Shown: in pieces, positions 38,365 to 49,731 of the stretch
Numbering within the stretch: position 1 is the stretch's first letter
Layout: every line of letters starts with the position of its first letter
Origin: Symsagittifera roscoffensis
Lineage: Eukaryota; Xenacoelomorpha; Acoela; Convolutidae
DNA: 64,000 bases
Direction: 5' to 3'
NCBI RefSeq assembly: GCF_963678635.1
Contig: NC_087071.1
Span: 34,465,680-34,529,679, forward strand
Program-made: the position numbers and the translations under genes
Notes under the pieces: generated by a model
What the model saw: only the letters and a program-made list of their open reading frames with translations
What the model was told of the DNA's origin: nothing
Database searches by the model: none

Positions 38365-40010
38365 GAAGTAAGGAAAACATTTTTTACGATTACATCTAGC
38401 CTTAAGTTTAATTATTCATTCCTACTAAGCCTCGCTTGTCACTGCATTTGCTTCTATTTATTTTACAATCCGCGTTCCTTCACCTACCGGACATTCTGTT
38501 TTTTTGAATGTTACCACAGAGCACCTGCAGGATATCTTAACAAAGTCAAATGGCCCATCCGACTGAATCAAATTTCTGAATAAATCAACAATTGTCCCGT
38601 CCGAATAAATCAACCTTAACAGTTATTCTGAAATTTTGGTGGTACTGTTTTCTTAACACTTAGGGTTGGAAAACTGGATTATAAAAAACTTGAGAGATAT
38701 AATGAACTCAATCTGCCAAATTTCAGTTACCAACTTTTGTTAAAAAGGAGCTGATTCTAATTAATCTTTCCTAGAAGATGATTGACGTGTGATCAAAATG
38801 ATGATTGATGAGGGAATAAATTGGTGAAAAAAGATTTAATCAACAAAGTTCAAGTAAAATTAGAAATCAAGCAGATCACTCTACACATTTTTGGTGAAAA
38901 CTATTTTTTAAAAAGTTTTAATATGGATCACTCCAGAGGTGAGAGCCCAGTGGACCGTCACTGAAGAGTTTAATTTATTCACACTGTTTATTTTATTTAG
39001 ACACTGTTTAATTTGTTCAAAAAGCTAAATTTGATAATCCAAGATTTGTAATCGATTAGAATGGTTCCTCAATCAAAGATGAGTTTTGAATCCTTGATAG
39101 TTTTGAATATTTAATGATAGCTGTTCGCTTTTGAATATTGACAGATCGTGTAAATTTTCACGAGTTTAAGGATTTCGATCAGTATGGTTTGTATGAGAAA
39201 AGTCAAGAAAACAAATTGTCGCTAAAAGTTTTGATCTTTTAAATGATTATAAAGAAGAAATACGCAAAAGTTTTGGACTTGGTTGCTTTAGATAGCGCAA
39301 AGTACAATTGTTTTTAAAGAATTGATGAAAGGGATGAGTGAAAATTTTGTAATTGTAGTTGCCTTAGATTCAAACGTTTCAGAAATAAAGTTTTGTTGAT
39401 TAGAAGTTCAGACCTAACTTGCAAACTTTTTGCAGTTAAATTTAGGAGCAATTACTAATCAGGAAGAACAAATTTTTCTAAGTTTGGATAAAAATGTTTG
39501 CATAATATTCTCTTTAATCTTGGTCATATGATTAGCTATAGTGTATAGAATTGTAGACCGAATCTTACCTGTTATTCACTGAATGCAGAGGGTGAAGCTT
39601 CCCTTCAATTCATTTCAACAAAAACAAACAACAACAACACAGAAGTTTCCGAACAGAGTTTTAATAAAATACAACAAAATTTTTCAAATTCTTGTCATTT
39701 TTTTGGGCGTGGTGTGATAAAAAGAGCTGAAAAAAACTGAGGATTAAGTGTATTCGACAGCCATAATAAAATCAGCACAATAAAAAAAACATTTAGTGCA
39801 TTTTTAAATTTGCGAAAATTTGATTCCAAAAGAAGCTAAAATACTCAAACTAAACTAACGTTTCTCCAAGTAAAAATAAGTTTGTACGTTTAAAATTAGG
39901 GTATTTTAGCTTTTAGGCAATTAAAACTAGACTGCTCCCTTGCTTTATTTGCTCAAAAAATGACCAGAAAGCAAAAATTTCAAACCGGATTTTCTCGACA
40001 CTGGGAAATT
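38365..40010. repeat. Older tandem duplication, unit 1
   Basis: Matches 40598-42560 in order: CTTAAGTTTAATT and TAAGTTTAGTT; the ATGGCCCATCC block near 38549 and 40787; the ATCACTCCAGAGGTGAGAG block near 38928 and 41131; GCAGAGGGTGAA near 39585 and 41998; CGACACTGGGAAA near 39996 and 42549. Divergence by eye is about 20-25%, much older than the 6.6-17.3 kb duplication. No gene is seen. Confidence 0.75.
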
Positions 40011-40597
40011 TTTTTTGCTAAAAAAAATCTCAACATTTTTTCAGCCGCTTCTAGAAACCATACTATTGACCTAAAAAACCAGAACATTGGCTTTGCTCAA
40101 AATCTGACATTGAGTACAACAACTTCAAAATCTCATTTAAATGGACACTCTCAAAAATTAATTAATTGAGCAAACACTAAGAAAACTCTCTACAGCAGCA
40201 GTTCTCTCAAATATAAACACCGATATCTAGCAAAGACACCCTGCAATCAATAATGGAGTGTTATGATTACCATATCGAACGCTAAAAGCGAGTTTTTGAA
40301 AGCTGTACCAACAATTACGTATTTAAATTCAACCTACGACGCAAACTTCACTGGTATCAACTCATTCAAGGTTATGACTTCAGTAACGTACCCTGATGTA
40401 ATTAAAATGCTACAGTTTCCAATCATACCAAAAGCATCTTATAACCAATTCCATTTGTTTTATTTCACTGTCCTTTCTTGAAAGTATACAACTCTTTCAC
40501 ATCTTTCCAATTCAACATTCATTCAAAAGTCAAAGAATGAAAAGAGAAATAAGTGAACAAAAAAACAACTACAAAACACTACAAAACTTGAAAAACA

Positions 40598-42560
40598 AGG
40601 AAAAAAATTTCTTACGATTAACAGCTAGCCAGGAGCCCTAAGTTTAGTTTTCCATTCTCTATCAGCTTTGTTTGTGACTGCATTTTCTTCTATTTACATA
40701 ACAATCCGCACTCATTCACCTCCGGGACTTTTTGTTTTGTTGACTTTTACCACAGTCCGCCCGCGAGATATCTAAGCAAAATAAAATGGCCCATCCCAGT
40801 GAATCAATTTTTCGAATAAATCAACAATTTTACCGTCCGTTGCTGGCATTGTTTTCTTAACTCTTAGGCTTCGAAAACTGTTTTATAAAAACTTTGGAAG
40901 ATATAATGAACTCAATCCGCCAATTTGTGTTTCAAACTGGTGTTAAAAGGGAACTGATGTTATTTTACCTTTTCTTAAAGATGATTGACGTGTGATCAAA
41001 ATGTCGATTTTTGTGGAAGCAAAGTGGAGAAAAATGATTTAATCTACAAGGTTCAAGTAAAATTAGAAATCAAATAGATCAATCTACACAGTTTTAGTAA
41101 AAACTACTTTTAAAAGGTTTTAATCTGGATCACCCCAGAGGTGAGAGTACAATGAATCGTCACTAAAGAGTCCTCAGGCACTGTTTAATATACTCAAAAA
41201 GCTAGGTTTGATAATCCAAGATTAATTTTTGATAATTGTAATTAGTTAGAATGGTTGTTCAATCATACTCGAATGGAGCGTAAACTAACGCCAGTGGTCC
41301 AATATGCAAATTTAAGTAATAATTTGAAAAACTATTTTAAAAAGGTTTTAAATAGCTGTAGAGAAGCTTTAATCAACCGCTGAAGTTGTCCTCAAGATGA
41401 AATTGAAGTTCGAAAACTTATTGATACTTTCAAAAAGGCATTGATAGCAGGTCGTTTTTGCATACTGACAGATTGTTTAAAATTTTACAAGCTTGTCAGT
41501 TTTGCTCAGTATGGTTTGTATAACAAAAGTCAAGAAAACCAGTTGCTGCTACATATTTTGTACTTTTCAATGAGTATGATGACAAAACATGCAAAGTTTT
41601 TGAGTTTGGTTGCTTTAGATAGCGCAAACTACAATTTTTTTTAAGAAATGAGGAAAAGGAAGAGTGAAATTTTTGTAATTGTTGTTGCCTCAAGTTCAAA
41701 ATGAGGAAAAAGAAGAGTGAAATATTTGTAATTGTTGTTGTCTCAAGTTTCAGAAATCAAGTTCTGTTGATTAGAAATATGTAAATGAGTTTAGACCTAA
41801 TTTGCAGACTTTTTACAGTTAAATGTAGGAGACATTGCTAATCAGGAAGAACAAAGTTTTTTTAAGTTTGGATAAAAATGTTTGCATAATATTGTCTTCA
41901 TTCTTCTGAACTGCATTTCAATTGTGTCATAGGGTCATAGTGAGTAGCTATAGTGTCTAGAGTTGCAGACTGAATCATAGCATAGGATTCACTGAATGCA
42001 GAGGGTGAAACCTCCCTTCATTTCATTTCAACAAAAAAAAAACAACAACAACAACAATAAAAACAAAAACAACAAGAAAAACAACAACTAGGAAAGCCGG
42101 TTACTGCGCAAGTAGCACAGAAGGTTCCGATCATAGTCTTAATAACAAACATCAAAATTTTTCAAATTAGTGTCACTAATTTTCGGCGTGGTGTGATAAA
42201 AAACGCTGAACAATAAACTGGGGGTTAGGTATAGTCGACAGTCATAATAAAATAAAAAAACTTGAAAAACAATTTTTTGGAGATAAAAAGTACAAGTCAA
42301 ACGATGGAAAAAAAACTATTAAAAAACTTTTGAATATTTTTTTTTGTTTTTTTTTGAAGTTTTTTGAGTTTTGATTCCGAAAGGCGCTCAAACACTCAAA
42401 CTGAACTATCGTTACTCAAGTAAAACTAAGCTCTTATGTTTTAAGTTAGGGTATTGTAAGCTTTCGAGCAATTAAAACAAGACTGCTCGCTTGCTTATTT
42501 TGCTCGAAATTTGACAAAAAATCAAAAATTTTCAACCGGTTTCTCTCGACACTGGGAAAG
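40598..42560. repeat. Older tandem duplication, unit 2
   Basis: The partner of 38365-40010, longer because of insertions such as an A/C-rich run at 42030-42090. Its right-hand continuation (42480-42745) is also found at 55970-56215. Confidence 0.75.
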
Positions 42561-42745
42561 TTTTTTTTTGAAGTTTTAAAAAGTGATTCGAATCCTTACT
42601 GTAAGGACTTTAATATGTTATATCCTTCAACCCAGTCCGATGATTACATTTAGTACTTAATTTTTGCGTGGAAAACAAAAAGAAATAACTAAAGAACTAA
42701 AACACGACCGATTGCAAAATTCCTCCCCATTTTTAATGGTCGGAA
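42480..42745. repeat. Dispersed repeat, copy 1
   Basis: Shares CTCGACACTG, then AAGG...TTTAATATG, then TTCCTCCCCATTTT and GGTCGGAA in order with 55970-56215. Confidence 0.6.
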
Positions 42746-42756
42746 ACGTCAACACA

Positions 42757-42818
42757 AAAACGGCAGCAACAACAACAAAAACAAAAACAACAACAGAAAC
42801 AACAACAACAGTAACAGC

Positions 42819-42863
<45 letters not shown>

Positions 42864-42941
42864 AACAAAAACAACAACAACAAGAACAAAAACAACAACA
42901 GCATCAACAGCAACAACTCAACAACAACAACACCACCACCG

Positions 42942-42996
<55 letters not shown>

Positions 42997-43022
42997 CCAC
43001 AACACCAACAAGAACAACAACA
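42757..43022. repeat. (AAC)n trinucleotide microsatellite
   Basis: A nearly continuous run of ACA/CAA triplets of about 265 bases. The long open frames on both strands here (poly-Thr/Gln, poly-Leu/Val) are artefacts of the triplet repeat. Confidence 0.95.
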
Positions 43023-43081
43023 TTTGTAAAATAGATGCTTTCAAAACTGCACAATGTTTCTCCATCTGAGATAAGTTTCCC

Positions 43082-43115
43082 CAGGGTGTTTCAAATAAAC
43101 TGTAATGTTATAAAA
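43082..43115 (+). repeat. Left terminal inverted repeat of the mariner-like element
   Basis: Starts CAGGGTGTTTCAAATAAACT and ends in TTATAAAA. One mismatch to the right end (G against T at repeat position 26). Confidence 0.9.
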
Positions 43116-43318
43116 GCTTCTCATTTCATAACTGTTGATCAGTTCGACTTCAAATTCGGTGATATTATGTAGGACAGGCGGAGATTTGATAAAACTTAAA
43201 AACTGCGTTGATGAATTGAACTCGATAGTGAATACCCGCGATTTTCCAACTATCTCACGCTTCCACGCAACAAAAAATTTTTTAAACTATTTGTTCATAC
43301 GTAAATGAAAACAACGAA

Positions 43319-44410
43319 ATGGTTTTCACAGTAAACGAAGAAAAACGGATCATTTGTTTCTTTGCAATTTATGAAACCCCAACTAAAGTTCGGAGAAGAT
43401 ATATCAATGAATATTACATTGCCCCACGCGTTGCATCAACACTTCAACTTACGCAGTTTATCAGAGTGTGGAAACGGTTCCAAGAAAGAGGCGGGTTATC
43501 GAAATTTCAAGGGCAGCATCGAAAAGGAACGGTGTTACCAGGAACCGATGAAGCGAATGCCAGTATTGTAAGACACTTTGATTTTCATCCTAAAGATTCA
43601 ATAACTAAAGCAGCAGCTGATTTGGGGTTGAGCCGCACCACAACTTGGAGAGTCGCGAGAGCTGCCAAAATGAAGCCCTACAAAGTGCTCAAAACACACC
43701 AAATTAAAGAGACGAACTTCGGCTTGAGACTTACTTTTGGTGTCTGGTGCTTGAACAAGATTGAAACAGCGGCAGATTTCACATCACGGGTGATTTTCTC
43801 AGACGAAAAGTGGTGGGTGCTCGACAGCTCTCCAAATTCTCAAAACGAAAGGAGATGGAGTTTATTTAACCCCAGAGAATACGCGGAGTGCAAGTACCAG
43901 GGCAAAAAGAAAGTGATGTGCTGGATGGGTTTCCTTCAAGGAGCTGTTCTTGGCCCGTTTTGGTTCGTAGACGAACAGCAACGACCAATAACACTGAACC
44001 AGTTTTCGTATCTGAACATGCTGGAACACGACCTCTGGCCAGTCCTTCGAGAACGACGAAACTTGAGGCGCATATGGTTTATGCAAGACGGAGCCACATG
44101 TCACTGCACGGGACGCGTACTCAGTTGGCTTGGGACAAAGTTCAACGACAGAATTATAAGTAGACGAACCCCTATACCCTGGCCACCTCAGAGTCCGGAC
44201 CTGAATCCCCTGGATTTTTGGCTGTGGGGTCATCTGGGGAAAATTGTTCATGGTGCGAATCCACGAAGTATTGACGAACTCATGCAAACTGTAGAAGATG
44301 CCCGAAATACAATAACGCCCGATAATATCGAAGAGTCATTGAGAAATTTGACGAAAAGATTACAAAGCTGTGTTGCTCAAAACGGCGGACACTTTCAGCA
44401 TCTTTTATAA
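43319..44410 (+). CDS. Mariner-like (DD41D) transposase, intact
   Basis: 363 residues in one exon, the usual length for this superfamily. Residues about 10-70 and 77-127 form the paired helix-turn-helix DNA-binding region (SRTTTWRVAR lies in the second). The DDE/D catalytic core has Asp162 (IFSDEKWW), Asp257 (FMQDGATCH) and Asp299 (NPLDFWLWG). Exactly 41 residues lie between the last two, counting the same Asp that is catalytic in Mos1, so the element is of DD41D type. The protein would bind the terminal repeats and cut and paste the element at TA sites in the nucleus. ATG at 43319 is the first in frame. No stop or frameshift is present; activity is possible but unproven because the left TA is missing. 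Confidence 0.92.
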   Translation: MVFTVNEEKRIICFFAIYETPTKVRRRYINEYYIAPRVASTLQLTQFIRVWKRFQERGGLSKFQGQHRKGTVLPGTDEANASIVRHFDFHPKDSITKAAADLGLSRTTTWRVARAAKMKPYKVLKTHQIKETNFGLRLTFGVWCLNKIETAADFTSRVIFSDEKWWVLDSSPNSQNERRWSLFNPREYAECKYQGKKKVMCWMGFLQGAVLGPFWFVDEQQRPITLNQFSYLNMLEHDLWPVLRERRNLRRIWFMQDGATCHCTGRVLSWLGTKFNDRIISRRTPIPWPPQSPDLNPLDFWLWGHLGKIVHGANPRSIDELMQTVEDARNTITPDNIEESLRNLTKRLQSCVAQNGGHFQHLL

Positions 44411-44504
44411 AACAATTTTATCAGATATTCAAAACTCCGCCACTTATCTATCTTGTGCAGAAAAAATTGTGTATTTATCTCTTCTCAAAAAAAAAGTTAT
44501 AGCG

Positions 44505-44538
44505 TTTTATAAAATTACAGTTTATTTGAAACACCCTG
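44505..44538 (-). repeat. Right terminal inverted repeat of the mariner-like element
   Basis: Ends in GAAACACCCTG, followed by TA at 44539-44540. Confidence 0.9.
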
Positions 44539-45037
44539 TATTAGAGCTTTTTTGTCAAATATATTCAGAGGTAAAATTATAGTATATTTTTTTCTGATTT
44601 GCTATTCCTAGCAAGTGTAATGCTAAATGTTTTTTGAGACTTGTTGCTCGCACCAAATATAATGAGTTTTAGTTTTTAGCTAATAGATTGGGATCTGATT
44701 GCCTAAACCATCTGTGTTTCATGCTTTCTAACTTAGGACGGATGAATTTGAGCAACTCTCTAGCGCTCATCCAATCTTAACCCTACTCTTTTTTTTTAGT
44801 CTCACAATATATCTGTATAAACACTGGAAATATATGTTTTCTGTGGCATCAACTTTTTTGTTCGTTCTAAGATTTTTTTGCCTATTATTGAAAAATTGAT
44901 GGATTCTGATTGGTTTGTAATAAAAACTTCAAAATCAGAAAAAAACAGTGAAGCCTTCATTTAAAAAAATTTGTACGGGTTACAAATGATGCCGATAAGC
45001 CCAATTCAGAAGCGTGCATGAAATTTTGTAATTCAGT

Positions 45038-45158
45038 AAAAGAATACCCAGAAGCGCTCTGCCGGAAGATGATCCAGTTACTCAACTAATATGGGGATTC
45101 CACAATGACCATCGGGTAAAAGCAGGTCTTCCTTCGCTTAATTATGACCAAAGCTTGG
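45038..45158 (+). CDS. CAP (SCP/venom-allergen-like) gene, first recognised exon
   Basis: Codes for the start of the CAP domain: LIWGFHNDHRVKAGLPSLNY fits the family's helix 1 pattern (HN..R...G.P.L). It ends in a strong GTAAGT donor (GT at 45159-45160) in phase 1. The 5' edge is uncertain: the frame is open from 45032, and a possible acceptor (ATTCAG) ends at 45036. A Cys-containing stretch in the neighbouring frame (44952-45067, with EACMKFCNSV and EALCRK) reads like the N-terminal part of a secreted CAP protein, which could mean a one-base error or mutation near 45067. No signal-peptide exon was found upstream. Confidence 0.65.
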
Positions 45159-45665
45159 GTAAGTTTTTCAATGAACGAACAAAAATCTTGACTAAGAGTT
45201 GTTTATTTGGTAGAGAGCTGCACTAACGCTGCTTAGATTACTCTTTGTAATCTCATTGTTTTTTCCGAATTTCTTCAATGGGACTATGTTTGATAAAAAT
45301 ATGCCATATTTGTTGTTAATTGAAGTCAGAAAAGTTAGCTTTTCTCAATATCAAATGATCATATTTTACATAATTTGCTGCTCATGCCTTTCTCGGAAAA
45401 TGAGTGTCATTCACGCCTCGTTTTTAATGTTTATTTTTTGTTGACCAGGTTCGACCAAGTTTTTTTTTGAATATTTGATAGAACACCTCAGCAAAAAAAG
45501 AAAGCAAAATGATTTCCATAACTGATAAGAAAAAACTAACATTTGGGACATAATTAACACTAGGAAAGTCTATACTTTCTAATTTTGATCAAAATGGTTA
45601 ACGCGCTTTGAAAGGATTGCTCCATAAGTTTTGAGAATAAAAAACTTCATAAGCTATGATTTTAG

Positions 45666-45767
45666 CCATAGAATCATCGCAAGAATCAGGCTATTTAATT
45701 GTTCGAAACAGACCCTCATGCAACCATGTCGAAATTACAAAAGTATCCCCATCATCTAAAGATCAAG
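45666..45767 (+). CDS. CAP gene, second recognised exon
   Basis: Bounded by a TTTTAG acceptor (AG 45664-45665) and a GTCAGT donor. It adds 33 codons; the split codons on both sides fit (G+CC gives Ala, G+GA gives Gly). It contains CNHVEI, placed where the family has its first metal-site His after a Cys. Similarity alone would be too weak to call, but the phase fit on both sides supports it. Confidence 0.6.
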
Positions 45768-45958
45768 GTCAGTTTTTCCACATTTTAATAAATTAGTATA
45801 GTATATATAAAAGACGTTTTATAATAAAAATAAAAGACGTTTTTTATGGTTTTAAAGACGTACGTACTCAAATAAAATTTGGAAGCTACTTTTGATAATA
45901 AAAAACAACAGTTTACGCTCCCTGCTTTCACGTTAATTAGCTATTAAAAATTGTTTAG

Positions 45959-46128
45959 GAATGAACGTTATGATTTTACAACCAGGACCTACAGCAGAAA
46001 AAGAAGCTGAGAAAAAAGTTGAAGACTGGTATGGAACTAGCTCACAATACCAATATCCTGGTGGCAATACATCCTTCGATTCATGCAACGTGAACATCAG
46101 CATTTCCGAATATGGGCCATTCACACAG
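45959..46128 (+). CDS. CAP gene, third recognised exon
   Basis: Bounded by a TTTAG acceptor and a CAG/GTTGTT donor. It holds the GMNV block (GENL in most CAP proteins), KVEDWYG (the tetrad Glu region) and ends in EYGPFTQ, the first half of signature CAP1. Most relatives have His before the Phe (GHFTQ); here it is Pro, so one His of the usual metal-binding tetrad is missing. Confidence 0.8.
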
Positions 46129-46539
46129 GTTGTTTATTTGGTGTATATTTGGTGAAGTATTTTTTGTTTACTTGCGTTCTTTGATTCTTTTCCAATTGCC
46201 TGTTGACTATGTTTGGCGTTTTCAAATTTGACGATCAAGTTGAAGTTGAGGGGCTTCAATGAAAAAACTGAAAGGTGTTTTTCTTACATGTTATTTTAGT
46301 AAATGCAAAAAACCGAGTAATTAAAACTAGCGTAGGTCATCGTAAAAATGCTTTATTACAATAAAAACTTATTAGGTGCTCAAAATGTTTATTTTTTTTA
46401 TAGAAAATAACGTTGTGTTGTTAAACTTTAGGGTCCTTAAATTTGGGCCTGAAAATCTGTTGGCTTGAAGTGCTGTCAGCCGGTTGCACTAGACCACTGC
46501 TGACGTGTTAATTGAACTTTTAAGTGCAATGTTTGTTAG

Positions 46540-46722
46540 ATGATGTGGGCCAATTCGTCTCGAATTGGATGTGGTTACACTCGAATACCAAAGTGTCCAA
46601 CTGTACTACTGGTCTGTTTGTATATGCCACGAGGAAACCTTGCAGGGCACGCTCTAATGTCCGATAAAAGTTTCAATGATCTGATAGCTTCCGGGGAACA
46701 AATAAGGTCTTGCAAAAGGTGA
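46540..46722 (+). CDS. CAP gene, terminal exon
   Basis: Starts after TTGTTAG, completes CAP1 (MMWANSSRIGCG) and carries CAP2 (LLVCLYMPRGNL) with its Cys. TGA at 46720-46722 closes the frame. A GTGAGA donor-like site overlaps the stop, but the decayed exon at 29899-30081 ends at exactly the same codon, which favours a true terminal exon. The four exons span 45038-46722 with introns of 507, 191 and 411 bp. CAP proteins are secreted and serve many roles (defence, reproduction, venom or saliva); the role here is unknown. Confidence 0.8.
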   Translation: MMWANSSRIGCGYTRIPKCPTVLLVCLYMPRGNLAGHALMSDKSFNDLIASGEQIRSCKR

Positions 46723-49400
46723 GAAACAAGATATCAACTGTTCAAGTATCCAATCAATTTAGGGCGAAAAAAAAATCTTTTTTTTTCAGAAGCCAACTTT
46801 GGGGGCAAATATAGGGGCCAAGTTGACATTTTTAGTGCTTTTTTTCTTATAGGCAAAAACAACCAAATTGATTTTTTTTGCTCAAGTTCCATGTTTGAAA
46901 ACCTCAGAATCTCTAAGAGTTTTTAAAAAAGGATAGAAAATCAATGAAATTGAAGAAAAAAATTTGTAAAAAAAAACAATTTTCTCAGAAAAGCGCTAAA
47001 AAGTACTTTGAAAAACAATTAGTTTGTAGCAAAACTGAGCTTTTACAGCAACAAGAAAACTTTGTCGTTTTATTGCGCTCCTGCTTGATCGCTTTATTCG
47101 CCTTAAATTGATCTAAAAATCAAAAGAGAAAACTGGGTTTTCTTAGCAGTGAGGGATCCATTTGATCTTTTTTTTCAAGTCAGGTTTTTTCCGATAAAAT
47201 TAACTTTGTCCGTGTTTGTAGAGTTTTTCAAAAATGACTTCTATTTACGCGTTGCCGTGAAAGTTTCCAAGCTGAACAAACAACGATTGTATCTGATAAT
47301 TTATCGTTTTTCAAATAAAGTTTTTTCTCAGTTGGTTTTCAAACTAAATTCCTGATTAAAAACATCTGCTGGACTTAAAAACACATCGCTGTTTGCAAGT
47401 TTATTTTTGCTATTTTGGTAAAACATAGCTAATTTTTTGGTAAAACATACAATTCTTTTAATTAAATACTTGCCACATGGTCAAGCTTTGAAAATGCATA
47501 AGTCTGTAAAAAACGGTAGGCAGAAAAATTTATTATCCGGTGGTGAATAACTCATAAATAATTTTTTTGTCGTAAATTGACAATTGATCGATATCAGTTT
47601 AAATTAGTTTTAGAGGGGATTTTTTCAAAAATGTTTGTTTGGGTTTCTGAACGTTTATTTGCAAACTGTAGACAATCATGTAGCTGGTGTGAAAGTTTTT
47701 TTTTCCGTAAAAATGTCCTAAAGTCTTTGAAATTTGTTTATGGTTAAAATATTTTTAATTAGGTTTTTGCTCTGATTTTTAGAAGTTTACATAAAAAATA
47801 TTCGATGAAAAAATTTACGCCGATCAATAACTACAGAAATCTATTTAAAAGTGTATCATCAATTTTAGGTTCCCAGCTGAAAAAAATTATGTAACTAAGT
47901 TTTTTCTCAGATCAGTCCAGTTTTATATATAAAAAAAATTTAAATCCTGTTCTCTAGGGTCTTCTTGGTTATCTTGAGTTTTTTGAGATTTTTCAAAATG
48001 TCTGGTAATTGTAGCTGTTTTGTATGGGTTTTCTGCAGCTTTTAGTTTTTTGGTCATTATTTCTGCTAAACCGGCCTAAGTTTTTACTGAGAACAAGAGT
48101 TTTTTTGTTATTGCTATGCTTCGAAATTTTTGCAATCATATTTTTGTCGGTTTTTTTGGTTACCTGTTCAAATTAAATTTTTTATGGCTTCATTGAAATA
48201 GTTTTAGTGATGAAGAAATACTCAAATGATTGATCAAATTGAAGGAAAACTCTACGAAGAATTTTTTCAGGGACGCTGAAGCTGATTCAAAAGCAAATGC
48301 GAAACTGATTAGATTGGGAACATTGACAGTTCTGATTGCTTTGGTTTGTTGACAACAAATTTGTTGAAACAAATAAGAAAATGTTTTCAAAGTAGTGAGC
48401 TCAAACCTGAAAAAAATGAGACTAGATCAACTGTAAACAACAAAATAATATGAATTATGGAATTTGATACTAAACTGATCAATAAATTAATTTTTGAGTC
48501 TGCTTAATGTTGAATAACTATTGCGCCGTATAAAATGAACTATTTGTAAGCTTCAATAAAAGCTCAAAAAGCGCATTTTTTATTATGAACAAAAAGTTAA
48601 AATTAGCTATTAGAAACTTACATATGGAACCAGTTCTAAACTAGCATTTATAGACCAATTATATTTATGATGGAATATCATCATAAAAGTACAAAGGGGG
48701 CCCCTTTGAACCGGCAGGGGGTCGAATCCCTGAGGGGGGATGCATATATTGTTTCATAAGGTCCATCCCAAAATTTCTGCTCGTTGGTTCGTCCAAAGAT
48801 TTTGGTTGCCGTTAGACGAGGCTTGGTGAAGAAATTTTGGACAAAATATTTTTTTAGCTGTAGTGCGTTCTGAGAAGCACTATTTTATATTTCAAATCAT
48901 AAGTTAAACACTTTCCGGGATATCTCTTCTGAAAAACTATCTCATTCTAAGACTTGCCTTGATTTCTTGATTGAAACCAATCTGATACAAATCATTTTTA
49001 AATTTGTTTATTCATAAATTACGGCTACTTTCGGCCTATAACCCTTTTCGTTACTAGATTGAAAACTATAATGAAAAAGAGACCTCTGAGCTTCTCCGTG
49101 ACGGGCTTTGACTGAATCGCCAAGAAAATTTTTTCAAAATCCTTGTAAGCTGTTTTATCTATCATATGTCAAAACTCCAATAATATAAATTTGCGTTGAA
49201 ATTAGAAGTAGAAACCACTATGCCCCGTGGTTGCAAGGAATGAGGTTTTCAGAGTAATGATACAAAAAGTGTGGAAATATAAACAAAAATTTTTCTTCAA
49301 AATTTATTCAAATTAGTCAACGTTTTTTAGTCAATACCTTTAATCATACAATTAATTACAATTAGTTGTTCAGCAAAGGAGAAAGAAAGTTCTTGATGGC
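46723..49400. other. AT-rich stretch, no gene seen
   Basis: 3' flank of the CAP gene and intergenic DNA. A GC-rich island at 48697-48740 (GGGGGCCCC, then GGGGTCGAATCCCT) resembles a tRNA T-arm but no tRNA can be folded around it. Confidence 0.45.
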
Positions 49401-49599
49401 CAGTATCACTCAAAAACTTTGAAAAGATCTTTTTTGTAATGAAAAATGGGCTGAATACGAAGCTGGTTCCTTTTTGGAAGATTTTGACTAAAAGGTAGTA
49501 TATATTGGTGTCAACACCGCCCTCATTGCAGAATACCTTTTGTTTATTGTGACGTAAGCTAGTAACAAACAGTAGAGCTTTTTGGCATGCAAAAATACT

Positions 49600-49720
49600 G
49601 CTTAAATTTCAAAATTTACAGCTGCACTAGTTGGTTTTAGCTCGCCGAATTGATCCAAAACGTCATTGTCAAGTTTTTTCAGATTGTTATGCTTCCGTCA
49701 GGCAAAAGCACCGACAATTT
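49600..49720 (-). pseudogene. Fragment of the secreted-protein family (C-terminal part)
   Basis: On the minus strand one frame reads LKKLDNDVLDQFGELKPTS, matching the region VCDELEDDITEYLSKLAEF of the gene at 496-3485. A frameshift sits just upstream, where LPDGSITI matches the LQDDSIKV block. The surrounding 3' flank also resembles 51100-51300, so this and the fragment at 51.3 kb are tandem copies. Confidence 0.65.
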
Positions 49721-49731
49721 TTTTATGATCC

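Larger units (their letters stand above)
43082..44538 (+). mobile_element. Complete Tc1/mariner-superfamily element, DD41D type
   Basis: A 1457-bp element with 34-base inverted ends beginning CAGGGTGTTTCAAATAAACT (43082-43115 and 44505-44538), identical at 33 of 34 positions, around an intact transposase gene. The right end is followed by TA as expected. The left end is preceded by CC instead of TA, so the usual TA duplication is not intact. High end identity and an unbroken gene suggest a young insertion. It sits about 60 bp from the AAC microsatellite. Confidence 0.9.

Noticed and set aside
38323-38583. An open frame kept without indels in both units of the 38-42 kb duplication, ending at the same stop
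   Set aside because: Over about 50 codons I counted about 10, 8 and 12 changes at codon positions 1, 2 and 3. This is nearly even, so there is no sign of protein-level constraint; chance survival is likelier.
42664-43054. Long open frames on both strands (Thr/Gln-rich and Leu/Val-rich)
   Set aside because: They are translations of the (AAC)n microsatellite; no independent coding evidence.
48697-48740. GGGGTCGAATCCCT, resembling a tRNA T-arm
   Set aside because: One base short of the usual loop and no acceptor, D or anticodon arm can be built from the flanks.
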